A stretch of 28,167 nt of DNA from an uncultured Eubacteriales bacterium (GCA_900317215.1 ONFW01000001.1:1-28167); one strand, 5' to 3'; positions 15,142-22,576 are shown, numbered from the stretch's first letter. Numbers and translations are program-made. The notes: a model not told the origin generated them from the letters alone.

Positions 15142-15552
15142 TTATACTCTTACAAGACAGACGTATTTCTGAGAATCAGAATACAGCTTTCCGTCCTTAT
15201 GGGTAAAGGTTACGCTGCCCACACTGCCGAGAGCTCCTGTAGGATCAATAATCGTGACCTTATCACCCTCGACAGACCATGATCCCTCCATGGATTTGCT
15301 GTCTGATCCGACATTTGCGGAGATCTGGACCTTACCCTCTGATTTAAACTCAAGCTTACCGTCCATGGCGTCAACAATAGGTCCGTAGATCTGTGTCTGC
15401 TGATATGTGATATCCCGATCATTCAGGGCGATCTTCCAGTTGCCGTTAAGATTCAACTCGTTTTTGCTGTCACCTCCGCTGCAGCCGGAAATAGTCAGCA
15501 GTATCAGTGATGCAACACACAGTGCGGCAAGAAATCCGAAAAGCTTTTTCAT
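15142..15552 (-). CDS. Small lipoprotein, second of three tandem paralogues
   Basis: 136 residues. The signal peptide ends in the lipobox ISGC with Cys24. The mature domain shares the outline of its neighbours: NGNWKIALND, LEFKSEGKVQIS, GSWSVEGDKVTI, HKDGKLYSDS. It is the most divergent of the three near the N-terminus of the domain, with IYGPIVDAMDGK in place of the longer helix of the first paralogue. The ATG at 15552 follows AGAGAGGAC. It sits 42 bases after the upstream paralogue and shares its promoter. No function can be assigned. Confidence 0.85.
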   Translation of the reverse strand: MKKLFGFLAALCVASLILLTISGCSGGDSKNELNLNGNWKIALNDRDITYQQTQIYGPIVDAMDGKLEFKSEGKVQISANVGSDSKSMEGSWSVEGDKVTIIDPTGALGSVGSVTFTHKDGKLYSDSQKYVCLVRV

Positions 15553-15594
15553 ATTCTCAGTCCTCTCTTAACCTCATTTTAGTTATTCTTTAAC

Positions 15595-16158
15595 TTACTG
15601 CTTTACAAAAGGCATCATTTCCTGATTCTCTACTATAAGCTTGCCGTCCTTAAGAACGAACTCTCCGGAACCGCTTTCAGCAGATGCCGCTGAAGCTTCT
15701 CCCATACCTGTGGGATCCAGGTTGACTTCTCCCGTCAACTCAGAGATGATGACCTTGTCGCCCTCTCTCTTCCATTTGCCAACTCCCTTCTGAGGCCCAC
15801 TGCTTTCAGAAGACGCCGCAGAGCCAAGCAAAGATGACATATCCGGCATCGTCACAGAAACGTTGACCGTGCCGTCTCCGTTGAACTGTAAAAGCATCTC
15901 CATGCTGCTCAGCATTGACTTATATAGCTCAACATAAGCCTTCATATCCTCGGGGACCTTTGTCTCGTCAAACTGCATTTTCCATGTACCGACGATCTCA
16001 TTTGCGCCTGTGCCGAGAGTTGCATCAACATTTGTGCCGGCTGCGGTGCCTCCGTTATTGCTGCCGCTCGTGCCTCCGTTATTGCCGCAGGCTGCTGTTG
16101 AGAATACCATAACCGTGGCAAGTGATGCAACAAGAATTGCTTTCAAGATTTTTTTCAT
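15595..16158 (-). CDS. Small lipoprotein, first of three tandem paralogues
   Basis: 187 residues from the ATG at 16158, which has AAGGAGA six bases upstream; a longer frame back to 16239 has no such site. The signal MKKILKAILVASLATVMVFS leads to lipobox TAAC. A Gly/Asn/Thr-rich spacer (about 25-48) follows, then the domain: VGTWKMQFDE, a helix with PEDMKAYVELYKSMLSSMEM, LLQFNGDGTVNVSV, GKWKREGDKVIIS, and LKDGKLIVEN. A Ser/Ala-rich insertion separates two strands (about 153-165). As first gene of the operon it follows the promoter at 16231-16259. Role unknown. Confidence 0.87.
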   Translation of the reverse strand: MKKILKAILVASLATVMVFSTAACGNNGGTSGSNNGGTAAGTNVDATLGTGANEIVGTWKMQFDETKVPEDMKAYVELYKSMLSSMEMLLQFNGDGTVNVSVTMPDMSSLLGSAASSESSGPQKGVGKWKREGDKVIISELTGEVNLDPTGMGEASAASAESGSGEFVLKDGKLIVENQEMMPFVKQ

Positions 16159-16230
16159 AATAATCTCCTTTCGGTATATACCTGAAAAATTTAACGGAAA
16201 ACATATATAATGATCTCCGTTATTACCTTT

Positions 16231-16259
16231 ATAATACAATAAAACGAGATGCCTGTCAA
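16231..16259 (-). promoter_or_regulatory. Promoter of the lipoprotein operon
   Basis: On the minus strand TTGACA (16259-16254), 17 bases, TATTAT (16236-16231), with about 65 bases of leader before the first ATG. Confidence 0.87.
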
Positions 16260-16339
16260 TAAATATTGGTTTATTTTACTATTGTTTTGTTACGGCATTA
16301 TCCCACAGTGCAAAATAAGCCGAGAGCCTCACGGCAGGA

Positions 16340-16825
16340 TCAGCCGGTAAGGACCATGTCCTCCTCTGCTGCAGTAATGAAGAGATCGGCACAGATAGCG
16401 CAGGACAGCGAAAAATGCTCCTGCTCCTCGTTGTAGATCTCAAGCTCGTAGCCGTTGCCATATCTGGTCCAGCATTTTTTCTGAGTCATGACAGGGCTTT
16501 TGTCAACGTCATAGAGAGAAAACCTGCCGGAAGAGAGATCTCCTGCAAATCTGTAGGTGCTGCCGTAGATCCTGAAGGAAAAGCAGGGTCTGAGATTAGG
16601 CATCAGGATATAAAAGCCCGTACTGCAGCGCACCGTAAAATATCTGACAAAAATAGCTTTATTATATATTTCCGCCACAGCCTTGCCTGAGACTTGCCTG
16701 ATTATAAGCTGCTGCTTCTGACGCTCGGTCAGGAGGGATACCGAATATTTCATAGCTCCGAGCCCGTCATAGACCTCAAAGCCTCCCCCGTCTGCGGAGA
16801 TATCTCTTTTAATATATAGCTTCAT
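16340..16825 (-). CDS. LURP-one-related / tubby C-terminal-like protein
   Basis: 161 residues without signal or membrane helix. The opening MKLYIKRDISADGGGFEVYD, then GAMKYSVSLL, IYGSTYRFAG and ELEIYNEEQE, suggest the twelve-strand barrel of the LURP-one-related (LOR)/tubby-like family, known in Bacillota from YxjI-type proteins of unclear role. In eukaryotes the related fold binds phosphoinositides or scrambles lipids; nothing similar is shown for bacteria. The match is by eye and only moderate. It is third in an apparent operon with xre and immA, 22 bases after immA, which is an unusual partner for this family. ATG at 16825 follows GGGAGGAGCC. Alternative: an unrelated beta-rich protein. 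Confidence 0.62.
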   Translation of the reverse strand: MKLYIKRDISADGGGFEVYDGLGAMKYSVSLLTERQKQQLIIRQVSGKAVAEIYNKAIFVRYFTVRCSTGFYILMPNLRPCFSFRIYGSTYRFAGDLSSGRFSLYDVDKSPVMTQKKCWTRYGNGYELEIYNEEQEHFSLSCAICADLFITAAEEDMVLTG

Positions 16826-16847
16826 AGGCTCCTCCCTGCTCCGGTAT

Positions 16848-17285
16848 TCACTGCATAAAGGCGTTATCTGCTGCGGACATAGGGATATGCGCTATTCTTG
16901 ACACGTCCTCCGCCGTAAAGCATTCAAGACCTTCAAGCTCGCTGGTCTCGGCAAGCATAAGCAACCATGCTGCAAAGCTGTCCGCCTCCCTTTCGTACTT
17001 TGAAACACAAAATCCCGTATTCAGACTCAGCTCAAGGGAATTAGTCCCGTTGTGCATAACTATATGTCCCAGCTCATGCGCTTTTGTAAAACGCTTTCTG
17101 TAGTATTCAAGCGACTTGTTCAAAACTATGAAGCTTATCCCGCTCATCCTCACCGTAAAGCCGTTCACTCTCTCGGGAAGCTCCTGCTCGAGAGTGATTA
17201 TCCCCATTTTCTCACAGATAAGATCCGGCTCAGAGGTATGAAGCTCTGCGATAAGCTCTCTGACTGCCTGTTCGGTCTTATTCAT
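16848..17285 (-). CDS. ImmA/IrrE-type zinc metallopeptidase
   Basis: 145 residues with the metal and catalytic motif HELGH (70-74) and the downstream third-ligand stretch YEREADSFAAWLLM (97-110). This is the COG2856 family. Characterised members (ImmA of ICEBs1, IrrE of Deinococcus) cleave or control a partner XRE repressor after DNA damage. Here an XRE gene lies directly upstream, 12 bases away, so that repressor is the natural target. The expected Pro after LLM is replaced by Leu, a small departure. ATG at 17285 follows GGGGAG. The N-terminal part (1-60) has the usual mixed alpha/beta layout. Family assignment is firm; substrate is inferred. Confidence 0.9.
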   Translation of the reverse strand: MNKTEQAVRELIAELHTSEPDLICEKMGIITLEQELPERVNGFTVRMSGISFIVLNKSLEYYRKRFTKAHELGHIVMHNGTNSLELSLNTGFCVSKYEREADSFAAWLLMLAETSELEGLECFTAEDVSRIAHIPMSAADNAFMQ

Positions 17286-17297
17286 AAAAGTCTCCCC

Positions 17298-17687
17298 TCA
17301 GCCGCCCTCTGCGGCTTTTTTATGCTGCTGCCTTGCTATCGCCGCCACTACCTTGATCGCATCTATGATTTTCATTCTGTCCTCGTTATTCAGAGGAACA
17401 CCGTCAAACATCAGACCGTCCTGTACGGTCAGTCTCCTTGTAAACTCATCAAAGACCTCAGACACCTCAACTCCCTCACGGTCGAGTTCTTTATCTGCAC
17501 CGATAAAATAATCTCCCGTAACGCCAAAAAGCTCACACAGTCTTCCGAGTATCCTGCTGTCAGGCTCTCTCCTGTCCTGCTCATACATTCCCACAGCAGA
17601 AGGAGACACTCCGAGCCTTGATGCAAGCTCAGACTGTGTAAGTCCGTTTTTTTTGCGGAGCTGCTTTATCCTTGCGCCCAATGTCAT
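17298..17687 (-). CDS. XRE-family transcriptional regulator (ImmR-like)
   Basis: 129 residues. The Cro/C1 helix-turn-helix spans about 5-62: GARIKQLRKKNGLTQSELASRL, then GVSPSAVGMYEQDRREPDS and LFGVTGDYFIG. The C-terminal part (about 65-129) is helical and charged, without a LexA-type self-cleavage domain, so removal of this repressor would need another protease, which fits the immA gene next door. ATG at 17687 has AAGGAGG seven bases upstream. Its promoter (17749-17777) contains a small inverted repeat between -35 and -10 that could be its own operator. Likely targets are this promoter and the divergent one; both are inferences from layout. Confidence 0.92.
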   Translation of the reverse strand: MTLGARIKQLRKKNGLTQSELASRLGVSPSAVGMYEQDRREPDSRILGRLCELFGVTGDYFIGADKELDREGVEVSEVFDEFTRRLTVQDGLMFDGVPLNNEDRMKIIDAIKVVAAIARQQHKKAAEGG

Positions 17688-17748
17688 TATAATTCCTCCT
17701 TGAATAACGTCCGCTGTCTTCGATCATGCAGTGTCATGATTTACTCAG

Positions 17749-17777
17749 ATTATACCACACGATAAGTGTAATTTCAA
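17749..17777 (-). promoter_or_regulatory. Promoter of xre-immA operon, with possible operator
   Basis: On the minus strand TTGAAA (17777-17772), 17 bases, TATAAT (17754-17749). ACAC (17757-17760) and GTGT (17766-17769) form an inverted repeat inside the spacer, a good place for autorepression by the XRE protein. Confidence 0.82.
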
Positions 17778-17805
17778 GAGGGTTTATGATATATTTTACA
17801 AAAAG

Positions 17806-17847
17806 CGAAAATTTGTTCTTTTTTCGGTACAATCGAACATTTGTTTG
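17806..17847. promoter_or_regulatory. Two LexA-like (SOS) boxes
   Basis: CGAACATTTGTTTG (17834-17847) matches the Gram-positive LexA consensus CGAACRNRYGTTYG at all but one position. A weaker version, CGAAAATTTGTTCT (17806-17819), lies exactly 28 bases before it. The strong box ends ten bases before the -35 of the plus-strand promoter at 17857. Control by LexA is inferred; an XRE operator is the alternative. Confidence 0.5.
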
Positions 17848-17856
17848 TATTTTCTA

Positions 17857-17884
17857 TTGATTTTTCAGAAAAACAGGGTATAAT
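17857..17884 (+). promoter_or_regulatory. Promoter of the small-protein/sigma-like operon
   Basis: TTGATT (17857-17862), 16 bases, TATAAT (17879-17884). The leader before the ATG at 18013 is about 120 bases, with no clear terminator in it. Confidence 0.72.
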
Positions 17885-18012
17885 TATATTCAGAAGGGGT
17901 AAGCTCGCGCCGATATCCGTCGTATAACAGCGATTTCAGGATAAGACGGCAAAAATACCCTTTATATTTTTATTAAATTGTTACACATTATGTGTAGAAA
18001 GAGAGGGAAACA

Positions 18013-18216
18013 ATGACTTATCAGGAATGGGCGGACGAATACACCGACAGCGCAGTCAAGCTCAGGAACAGGATAGCTGCACTGAAAGAAGAGCTTCACA
18101 CTGCTCCTGTCACAGAGCTTAAGGATATCACCAACAGGATAAACATTATGTACTCAATGTATCTTGACTGCATGAAGACAGCCGATATTCTGAGAAAAAG
18201 GAAAGGAGAGGTCTGA
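18013..18216 (+). CDS. Small helical protein paired with sigma-like gene, function unknown
   Basis: 67 residues, MTYQEWADEYTDSAVKLRNR..., almost all predicted helix and rich in charged residues, likely a two-helix coiled coil with a break near the TAPVTEL segment (31-37). No membrane helix or motif. AGAGAGGG lies six bases before the ATG. Its stop overlaps the start of the sigma-like gene (TGATG), so the two are translated together and may act together. I recall similar small proteins beginning M(T/N)YxEWA next to sigma-like genes in Clostridia, but know no function. A bound partner of the sigma-like protein is a reasonable guess, no more. Confidence 0.8.
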   Translation: MTYQEWADEYTDSAVKLRNRIAALKEELHTAPVTELKDITNRINIMYSMYLDCMKTADILRKRKGEV

Positions 18217-18509
18217 TGACAACAAAAAAGCTTTCACTCTGCGACGGCATTGAAGAGGCAGCAGCCTTTTACAGCTATTCCATGCCGAAGGAGCGCAAAA
18301 CAGAGAGACGCAAAAGAATGGAGAGCCTGTTGAAAAGGGCTGTAAAATATGAGCTTACCGAAAGACAGAAAAACTGCATTACATACTATTATTTTGAGAG
18401 AAGGACTGTAGAAGAGATAGCGCAGCTAATGGGGATAAAGCCGACAACAGTCTATAAGCACCTGAAGGCGGCAAGACATGCATTAAAAAAATGTATCATA
18501 TATCTCTGA
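18216..18509 (+). CDS. Sigma-70 region 4-like helix-turn-helix protein
   Basis: 97 residues. The C-terminal half (about 45-92) is a sigma-70 region 4 type domain: LTERQKNCITYYYFERRTVE, then IAQLMGIKPTTVYKHLKAAR. The first 44 residues are basic and helical, with no region 2, so it cannot by itself melt a promoter as a full sigma factor does. Proteins of this size with only region 4 are common in phages and conjugative elements of Bacillota as transcription activators. GGAGAGG lies directly before the ATG, which overlaps the upstream stop. Together with the xre-immA operon on the other strand it looks like the output side of a genetic switch. The regulated genes are unknown. Confidence 0.83.
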   Translation: MTTKKLSLCDGIEEAAAFYSYSMPKERKTERRKRMESLLKRAVKYELTERQKNCITYYYFERRTVEEIAQLMGIKPTTVYKHLKAARHALKKCIIYL

Positions 18510-18590
18510 GCGCGAATAAACAAGACGATTTTGTCAAAACTATTTTTATCCGGAAGCATCAGCCTTATTCAGCTTATTAACAAGACTGCT

Positions 18591-18677
18591 GCTTGAGGAT
18601 AGCTCAGGCCCTGCGCTTTGATCGGGCGCGGGTCAAAAGGAAAGGACAGCGAAGCATTGCTGTCTGTGCCGGGGAGG
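18591..18677 (+). promoter_or_regulatory. Possible structured leader of the DUF378 gene
   Basis: Three hairpins follow one another: GCTTGAG (18591-18597) with CTCAGGC (18603-18609); CCC-GCGC (18609-18616) with GCGCGGG (18626-18632), one bulged T; GACAGC (18645-18650) with GCTGTC (18659-18664). The ribosome site GGGGAGG follows at 18671-18677. The compact layout resembles a riboswitch or other cis-acting RNA, but I match it to no known class. It could also be chance structure in GC-rich spacer. Confidence 0.4.
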
Positions 18678-18684
18678 AAATAAT

Positions 18685-18900
18685 ATGCTCGACAGAATCG
18701 CAATGATACTGCTGATTATCGGAGGACTGAACTGGGGCTCGATAGGTATTTTTCAGTTTGACCTTGTAGCATGGATCTGCGGAGGTCAGACAGGAATAGT
18801 CAGCAGGATCATATACACTCTTGTCGCACTGTCGGCTATCTGGTGTATATCTCTGCTTTTCAGAGACACAAGAGAGCCGGAAAGACTGCAGAGCGTCTGA
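18685..18900 (+). CDS. DUF378 family small membrane protein
   Basis: 71 residues with two membrane helices: IAMILLIIGGLNWGSIGIF (about 5-23) and IIYTLVALSAIWCISLLF (about 41-58). The GGLNWG(S)xG signature marks the DUF378 (YuzA-like) family, whose role is unknown. Both ends are probably cytoplasmic. GGGGAGG stands seven bases before the ATG. It follows the sigma-like gene by 175 bases without a clear promoter in between, so it may be read from the same transcript or have an unseen promoter. A terminator shared with the convergent amylase gene follows at 18920. Confidence 0.88.
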   Translation: MLDRIAMILLIIGGLNWGSIGIFQFDLVAWICGGQTGIVSRIIYTLVALSAIWCISLLFRDTREPERLQSV

Positions 18901-18919
18901 CAAAACGCCAAATGCAGAA

Positions 18920-18960
18920 AAAAGGGACTGCCGCACCTTTATGGTGTGACGGTCCCTTTT
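18920..18960. terminator. Bidirectional terminator
   Basis: AAAAGGGACTGCCGCACC (18920-18937) pairs with GGTGTGACGGTCCCTTTT (18943-18960) around a five-base loop, with A and T runs at the two ends. It serves both the DUF378 gene and the convergent GH13 gene, whose stop lies four bases beyond. Confidence 0.93.
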
Positions 18961-18963
18961 ATG

Positions 18964-20895
18964 TCAGTCCGTAGCAATAATATCGTTTACCTCGGGGTCG
19001 GGGTCTATCTCGGCTCCGATAACTGTGCTCTCCGCCTTTGTCAGCACAAAGGCACAGGAATTTGCTGGTATTCTGAGCTTATCCTGCTCAAGCATGGTAT
19101 CCATAAAGGTCCTGCCGCCGACAAATTCCTCCGGCACCTCAAAGCTTATCTCATGATCCGCAGCATTGAATACGCACAGAAGCTTTTCATTGCCGTCATC
19201 ACGAATATAACCCATAGTTCTTCCGGTGGAGCCGTAATTGATAAGCTCTCCGTCAACAAGACATCTGCATTCGTGACGCATCCTTCCGAGCTCACGGAAC
19301 CACGCCACAAGCCTTTTGTCCTCTTTTCCCCAGGGAAAGGTCGATCTGTTGAATGGATCCTTATAGCCCTCAACGCCCGCCTCATCACCGTAGTATATGC
19401 AGGGTACCCCGGGAAGCGTGTAGAGTATTCCGCTTGCAAGCCTCATTCTCTGCAGTCCGTAGGCTCTCTGCTCAGGTGAAAGCCTTGTCGCAGCCTGCCA
19501 CTCTCTGCCTCTGCCGTGCTGTCTCTCGCCTGCAAGAAGAGTTATTACTCTCTCGGTATCATGCGTACCAAGATGATTCATCAGGCATCTCAGCACGGGG
19601 CGGGGATAGTTTTCGAGAACATTCAACACTATCTCGAGCATATCTCTGCCGTCGCCGCAGTCAAGGAAGCCAAGAATAGCATCCCTGAACGGATAATTCA
19701 TTACGCTGTCAAGCTCTTTTCCATAAAGGAAGCGTCTGCGAGAGCCATAGCTTTCCTTGTTGGAAGCATCCTCCCACACCTCTCCTAAAAGGAGTGCCTC
19801 GGGATCCTCAGCCTTTACAGCCTCTCTGATATATTCTATAAACTCATCGGGAAGCTCATCGGCAACGTCAAGGCGCCAGCCGCTGTTTCCGTTTCTTATC
19901 CATTTGCGGATAATACCGTTTTCGCCGTTGATATATTCATTAAAGGAGTGAGAAAGCTCCTCTACCTCAGGCAAGGTATCGAAGCCCCACCATGAATTAT
20001 AAATGTTCGGCCACTCAATGAATTTATACCATGTATAATACGGGGATTCCTTTGAATTATATGCGCCGACGGAATCATAGCGATGCTCACGGTTGAAGTA
20101 TATGCTGTCGCTGCCGGTGTGACTGAACACTCCGTCGTTGAGAATACGTATCCCTCTTTTTTTCGCCTCAGCACAGAGCTCAACAAAGTCCTCCTCCGTG
20201 CCTAAGATCGGGTCTATCTTTTCATAGTTGCCCGTATCGTAGCGGTGATTTGAATACGCCTCGAATATAGGGTTGAGATAGATACAGGTAACACCAAGCT
20301 CCTCAAGGTAGGGCAGCTTCATCGTTATGCCCTTGAGATCGCCCTGGAAGAAGTCCGAATTTGTTATCATACCGAACTCATTCGGACGCCAGTCGGGTAT
20401 CCTGTTCCAATCCTTCTGTATTTTTTTGTCGGGATAGACTCCCTTTTTCTTCTCTCCGGAAAAATAGAATCTGTCGGGAAAGATCTGATACATTATTCCT
20501 CCCGGGAGCCATGAGGGAGTTGTAAAATCCTTTTCATAGCAGGTGAGCTGGAACCTCGGCTCGCAGTCGCTCAGGGCAAGATAGCCCTCGCCGCCGTAGC
20601 CCTTCATTATATATCTTCTGCCATATCTTGTATCAAGTCCAAAATGATACCAGTACAGCCCCACTCTGTCGATGTTGAGGTCACATTCCCACTGCTCATG
20701 ATCGTCACCGACCATGCCTGCCCAGAACATACCGTTTACGAGGGTGTCGCCGTATCTGTCGTCCTTTACAGCAAGCACTGCGCCCGAGCAGCCAAGATCT
20801 CTCGGGAGTATGATCTTGAAATGGATATTTGTCCCGAAGGGTACTGCGCCCACGGGACTGCGATATAGTGGTATCCGAGAATTAAAAAGCATCAT
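18964..20895 (-). CDS. GH13 alpha-amylase family enzyme (neopullulanase/cyclomaltodextrinase-like)
   Basis: 643 residues. An N-terminal beta domain (about 1-125), like the CBM34 domain of neopullulanases, precedes the catalytic barrel starting WLPGGIMYQIFPDRF. Key residues are in place: LNPIFEAYSNHRYDTG (208-222), DGVFSHTG (254-261), nucleophile Asp343 in GWRLDVADE, acid/base Glu372 in GEVWED, and Asp446 in NHLGTHDTER. The Asn common before the region I His is Ser here. With no signal peptide it should act inside the cell, trimming imported maltodextrins or cyclodextrins. A small beta domain ends the protein. Either ATG at 20895 or 20892 may be used, after AAAGGGG. The gene stands alone with its own promoter; exact substrate is not decidable. 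Confidence 0.92.
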   Translation of the reverse strand: MMLFNSRIPLYRSPVGAVPFGTNIHFKIILPRDLGCSGAVLAVKDDRYGDTLVNGMFWAGMVGDDHEQWECDLNIDRVGLYWYHFGLDTRYGRRYIMKGYGGEGYLALSDCEPRFQLTCYEKDFTTPSWLPGGIMYQIFPDRFYFSGEKKKGVYPDKKIQKDWNRIPDWRPNEFGMITNSDFFQGDLKGITMKLPYLEELGVTCIYLNPIFEAYSNHRYDTGNYEKIDPILGTEEDFVELCAEAKKRGIRILNDGVFSHTGSDSIYFNREHRYDSVGAYNSKESPYYTWYKFIEWPNIYNSWWGFDTLPEVEELSHSFNEYINGENGIIRKWIRNGNSGWRLDVADELPDEFIEYIREAVKAEDPEALLLGEVWEDASNKESYGSRRRFLYGKELDSVMNYPFRDAILGFLDCGDGRDMLEIVLNVLENYPRPVLRCLMNHLGTHDTERVITLLAGERQHGRGREWQAATRLSPEQRAYGLQRMRLASGILYTLPGVPCIYYGDEAGVEGYKDPFNRSTFPWGKEDKRLVAWFRELGRMRHECRCLVDGELINYGSTGRTMGYIRDDGNEKLLCVFNAADHEISFEVPEEFVGGRTFMDTMLEQDKLRIPANSCAFVLTKAESTVIGAEIDPDPEVNDIIATD

Positions 20896-20995
20896 CGTTC
20901 ATTAACCCCTTTGATCCTAAATACCTGACAGCTCCTGTTGTCGTTGGAAAGCATTATGCATTTGCCGCAGCATGATGTTTCCGCACATAAGTAAT

Positions 20996-21024
20996 ATTAT
21001 AATCACCTGTTATTTCCGTGTCAA
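20996..21024 (-). promoter_or_regulatory. Promoter of the GH13 gene
   Basis: On the minus strand TTGACA (21024-21019), 17 bases, TATAAT (21001-20996): a perfect sigma-A promoter with about 95 bases of leader. No operator-like palindrome was noticed next to it. Confidence 0.9.
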
Positions 21025-21167
21025 GGAATTTTTATTGGTAATTTCAGGCTTTTTTCAAGCTTTAACAGCGGTCCGCCTCTTGTCTTAAAGCGGTTTACAG
21101 GCTTGAAAACATTTGTGCAAAAAGCCAAACAAGACAGCTACAGACTGCAGCAAGTAACTGCCCGATA

Positions 21168-22418
21168 TCACTTCACGCTGTACGGCTCCACCTTGTGCCA
21201 GAGCGGTTCCTCAACAAGAGCCTCTGCAGCTATGCCCTCAGCGGTATATTCCTCTGATCTCAGGGCTCCGGCGCTCCGCAGCACAGAAAGCAGTCCTGCC
21301 TTATCAAACGGTATCAGCAATTTAAAGGCTTTGAGCTTTACGGGAAGATTATCCTCTATTGCCGCAAGCAGCTCGTCTATGCCTTTTGCATACTTAGCGC
21401 AGATACGAACGGCCTCCTTGTCCCTTGGGAGATCATCGGGGTCGCTCACAAGATCACATTTGTTGAACACGGGGATTATCGGCTTTTCCGTGCAGCCCAG
21501 CTCTCTGAGCAGCGTTTCCGTCACCTCAAGATGCAGCCTGTATTCCTCGCTTGAAGCATCGCAGACATTGAGGATAATATCCGCCTCTGCCGCCTCCTCG
21601 AGTGTTGATCTGAACGCCTCAACAAGATGATGAGGGAGTCTCCTGACAAGTCCTACGGTATCTATCATCATCACAGAGAAACCGCAGGGCAGTCTGAGCG
21701 CCCTTGAAGTGGGGTCGAGGGTCGCAAAAAGCTTATCCTCCGAAAGCACCCCCGCCTGCGTCAGAGTATTCATAAGAGTTGATTTTCCCGCATTGGTGTA
21801 GCCTACTATCGCAACAGTTACAACTCCGTCCTTTCTTCTTTTCTCGCGGCGTCTATCCCGCCTTTCGGTCATCTCGGAGAGAGCATTTTTAAGATATTCT
21901 ATCCTTCTTCTGATATGGCGCTTATCGGTTTCGAGCTTTGTCTCGCCGGGGCCTCTCGTACCCACACCGCCGCCGAGCCTTGACATCTCTCTTCCCTTGC
22001 CTGTCAGTCTCGGCATGAGATATTTAAGCTGGGCAAGCTCTACCTGCAGCTTGCCCTCGTTTGTTCTTGCCCTGAGAGCAAATATATCAAGTATCAGCAT
22101 GGTGCGGTCTATCGTGCGCACATTGGTCGCATCTTCGATGTTTCTTATCTGCGTGGGAGAAAGCTCCGTGTCGAATACGATAAAATCTATATCGTTCTGC
22201 TCACAGAACTCCCTTATCTCCTCAATTCTGCCCGAGCCGACGCAGGTCGCGCCGTCCGGCTTATCACGCTTCTGCATCATTATTGCAGCAGGCTCTGCGC
22301 CCGAGCTTTTAACAAGCTCTCTCAGCTCCTCCATTGAGCCCTCGGCATCATATTCTCCGGTATCTATACCCACAAGCAGGGCTTTTTGCAGCTTTTGGGC
22401 GTTCTCGTGCATTTCCAT
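21168..22418 (-). CDS. hflX: Ribosome-associated GTPase HflX
   Basis: Splits stalled or heat-damaged 70S ribosomes in studied bacteria. Starting at the ATG at 22418, which has AAAGGAGAG six bases upstream, the product has 416 residues. The N-terminal HflX domain contains VGSGRIEEI and LSPTQIRNIED. The linker GGGVGTRGPGETKLE (149-163) is the family signature, followed by a basic coiled coil (about 164-196). The GTPase domain has G1 GYTNAGKST (206-214), G2/G3 ATLDPTSR and DTVGLV, and G4 NKCD. A longer frame back to 22499 would overlap the promoter at 22471-22499 and is unlikely. The C-terminal domain is short but complete. Divergent from nadB. Confidence 0.95.
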   Translation of the reverse strand: MEMHENAQKLQKALLVGIDTGEYDAEGSMEELRELVKSSGAEPAAIMMQKRDKPDGATCVGSGRIEEIREFCEQNDIDFIVFDTELSPTQIRNIEDATNVRTIDRTMLILDIFALRARTNEGKLQVELAQLKYLMPRLTGKGREMSRLGGGVGTRGPGETKLETDKRHIRRRIEYLKNALSEMTERRDRRREKRRKDGVVTVAIVGYTNAGKSTLMNTLTQAGVLSEDKLFATLDPTSRALRLPCGFSVMMIDTVGLVRRLPHHLVEAFRSTLEEAAEADIILNVCDASSEEYRLHLEVTETLLRELGCTEKPIIPVFNKCDLVSDPDDLPRDKEAVRICAKYAKGIDELLAAIEDNLPVKLKAFKLLIPFDKAGLLSVLRSAGALRSEEYTAEGIAAEALVEEPLWHKVEPYSVK

Positions 22419-22470
22419 GGGCAGCTCTCCTTTCATGGTCGTCAGATTCAGGGCAGCCTTTCTGTCTTTC

Positions 22471-22499
22471 ATTATACCATAAGCCGAGGATATAATCAA
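22471..22499 (-). promoter_or_regulatory. Promoter of hflX
   Basis: On the minus strand TTGATT (22499-22494), 17 bases, TATAAT (22476-22471), about 50 bases before the preferred ATG. Confidence 0.82.
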
Positions 22500-22547
22500 T
22501 CGATCAAAAAAAGATACAGAAAACGCTTCAAAGTTTTTATTTTTTTG

Positions 22548-22576
22548 TTGGAATATCGGTAGATATGTGTTATAAT
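22548..22576 (+). promoter_or_regulatory. Promoter of the nadB operon
   Basis: TTGGAA (22548-22553), 17 bases, TATAAT (22571-22576), about 50 bases before the nadB ATG. No NiaR-like palindrome was recognised. Confidence 0.78.

Noticed and set aside
22419..22499. Longer hflX reading frame from 22499
   Set aside because: It would start inside the -35/-10 region, and the ATG at 22418 has a strong ribosome site.
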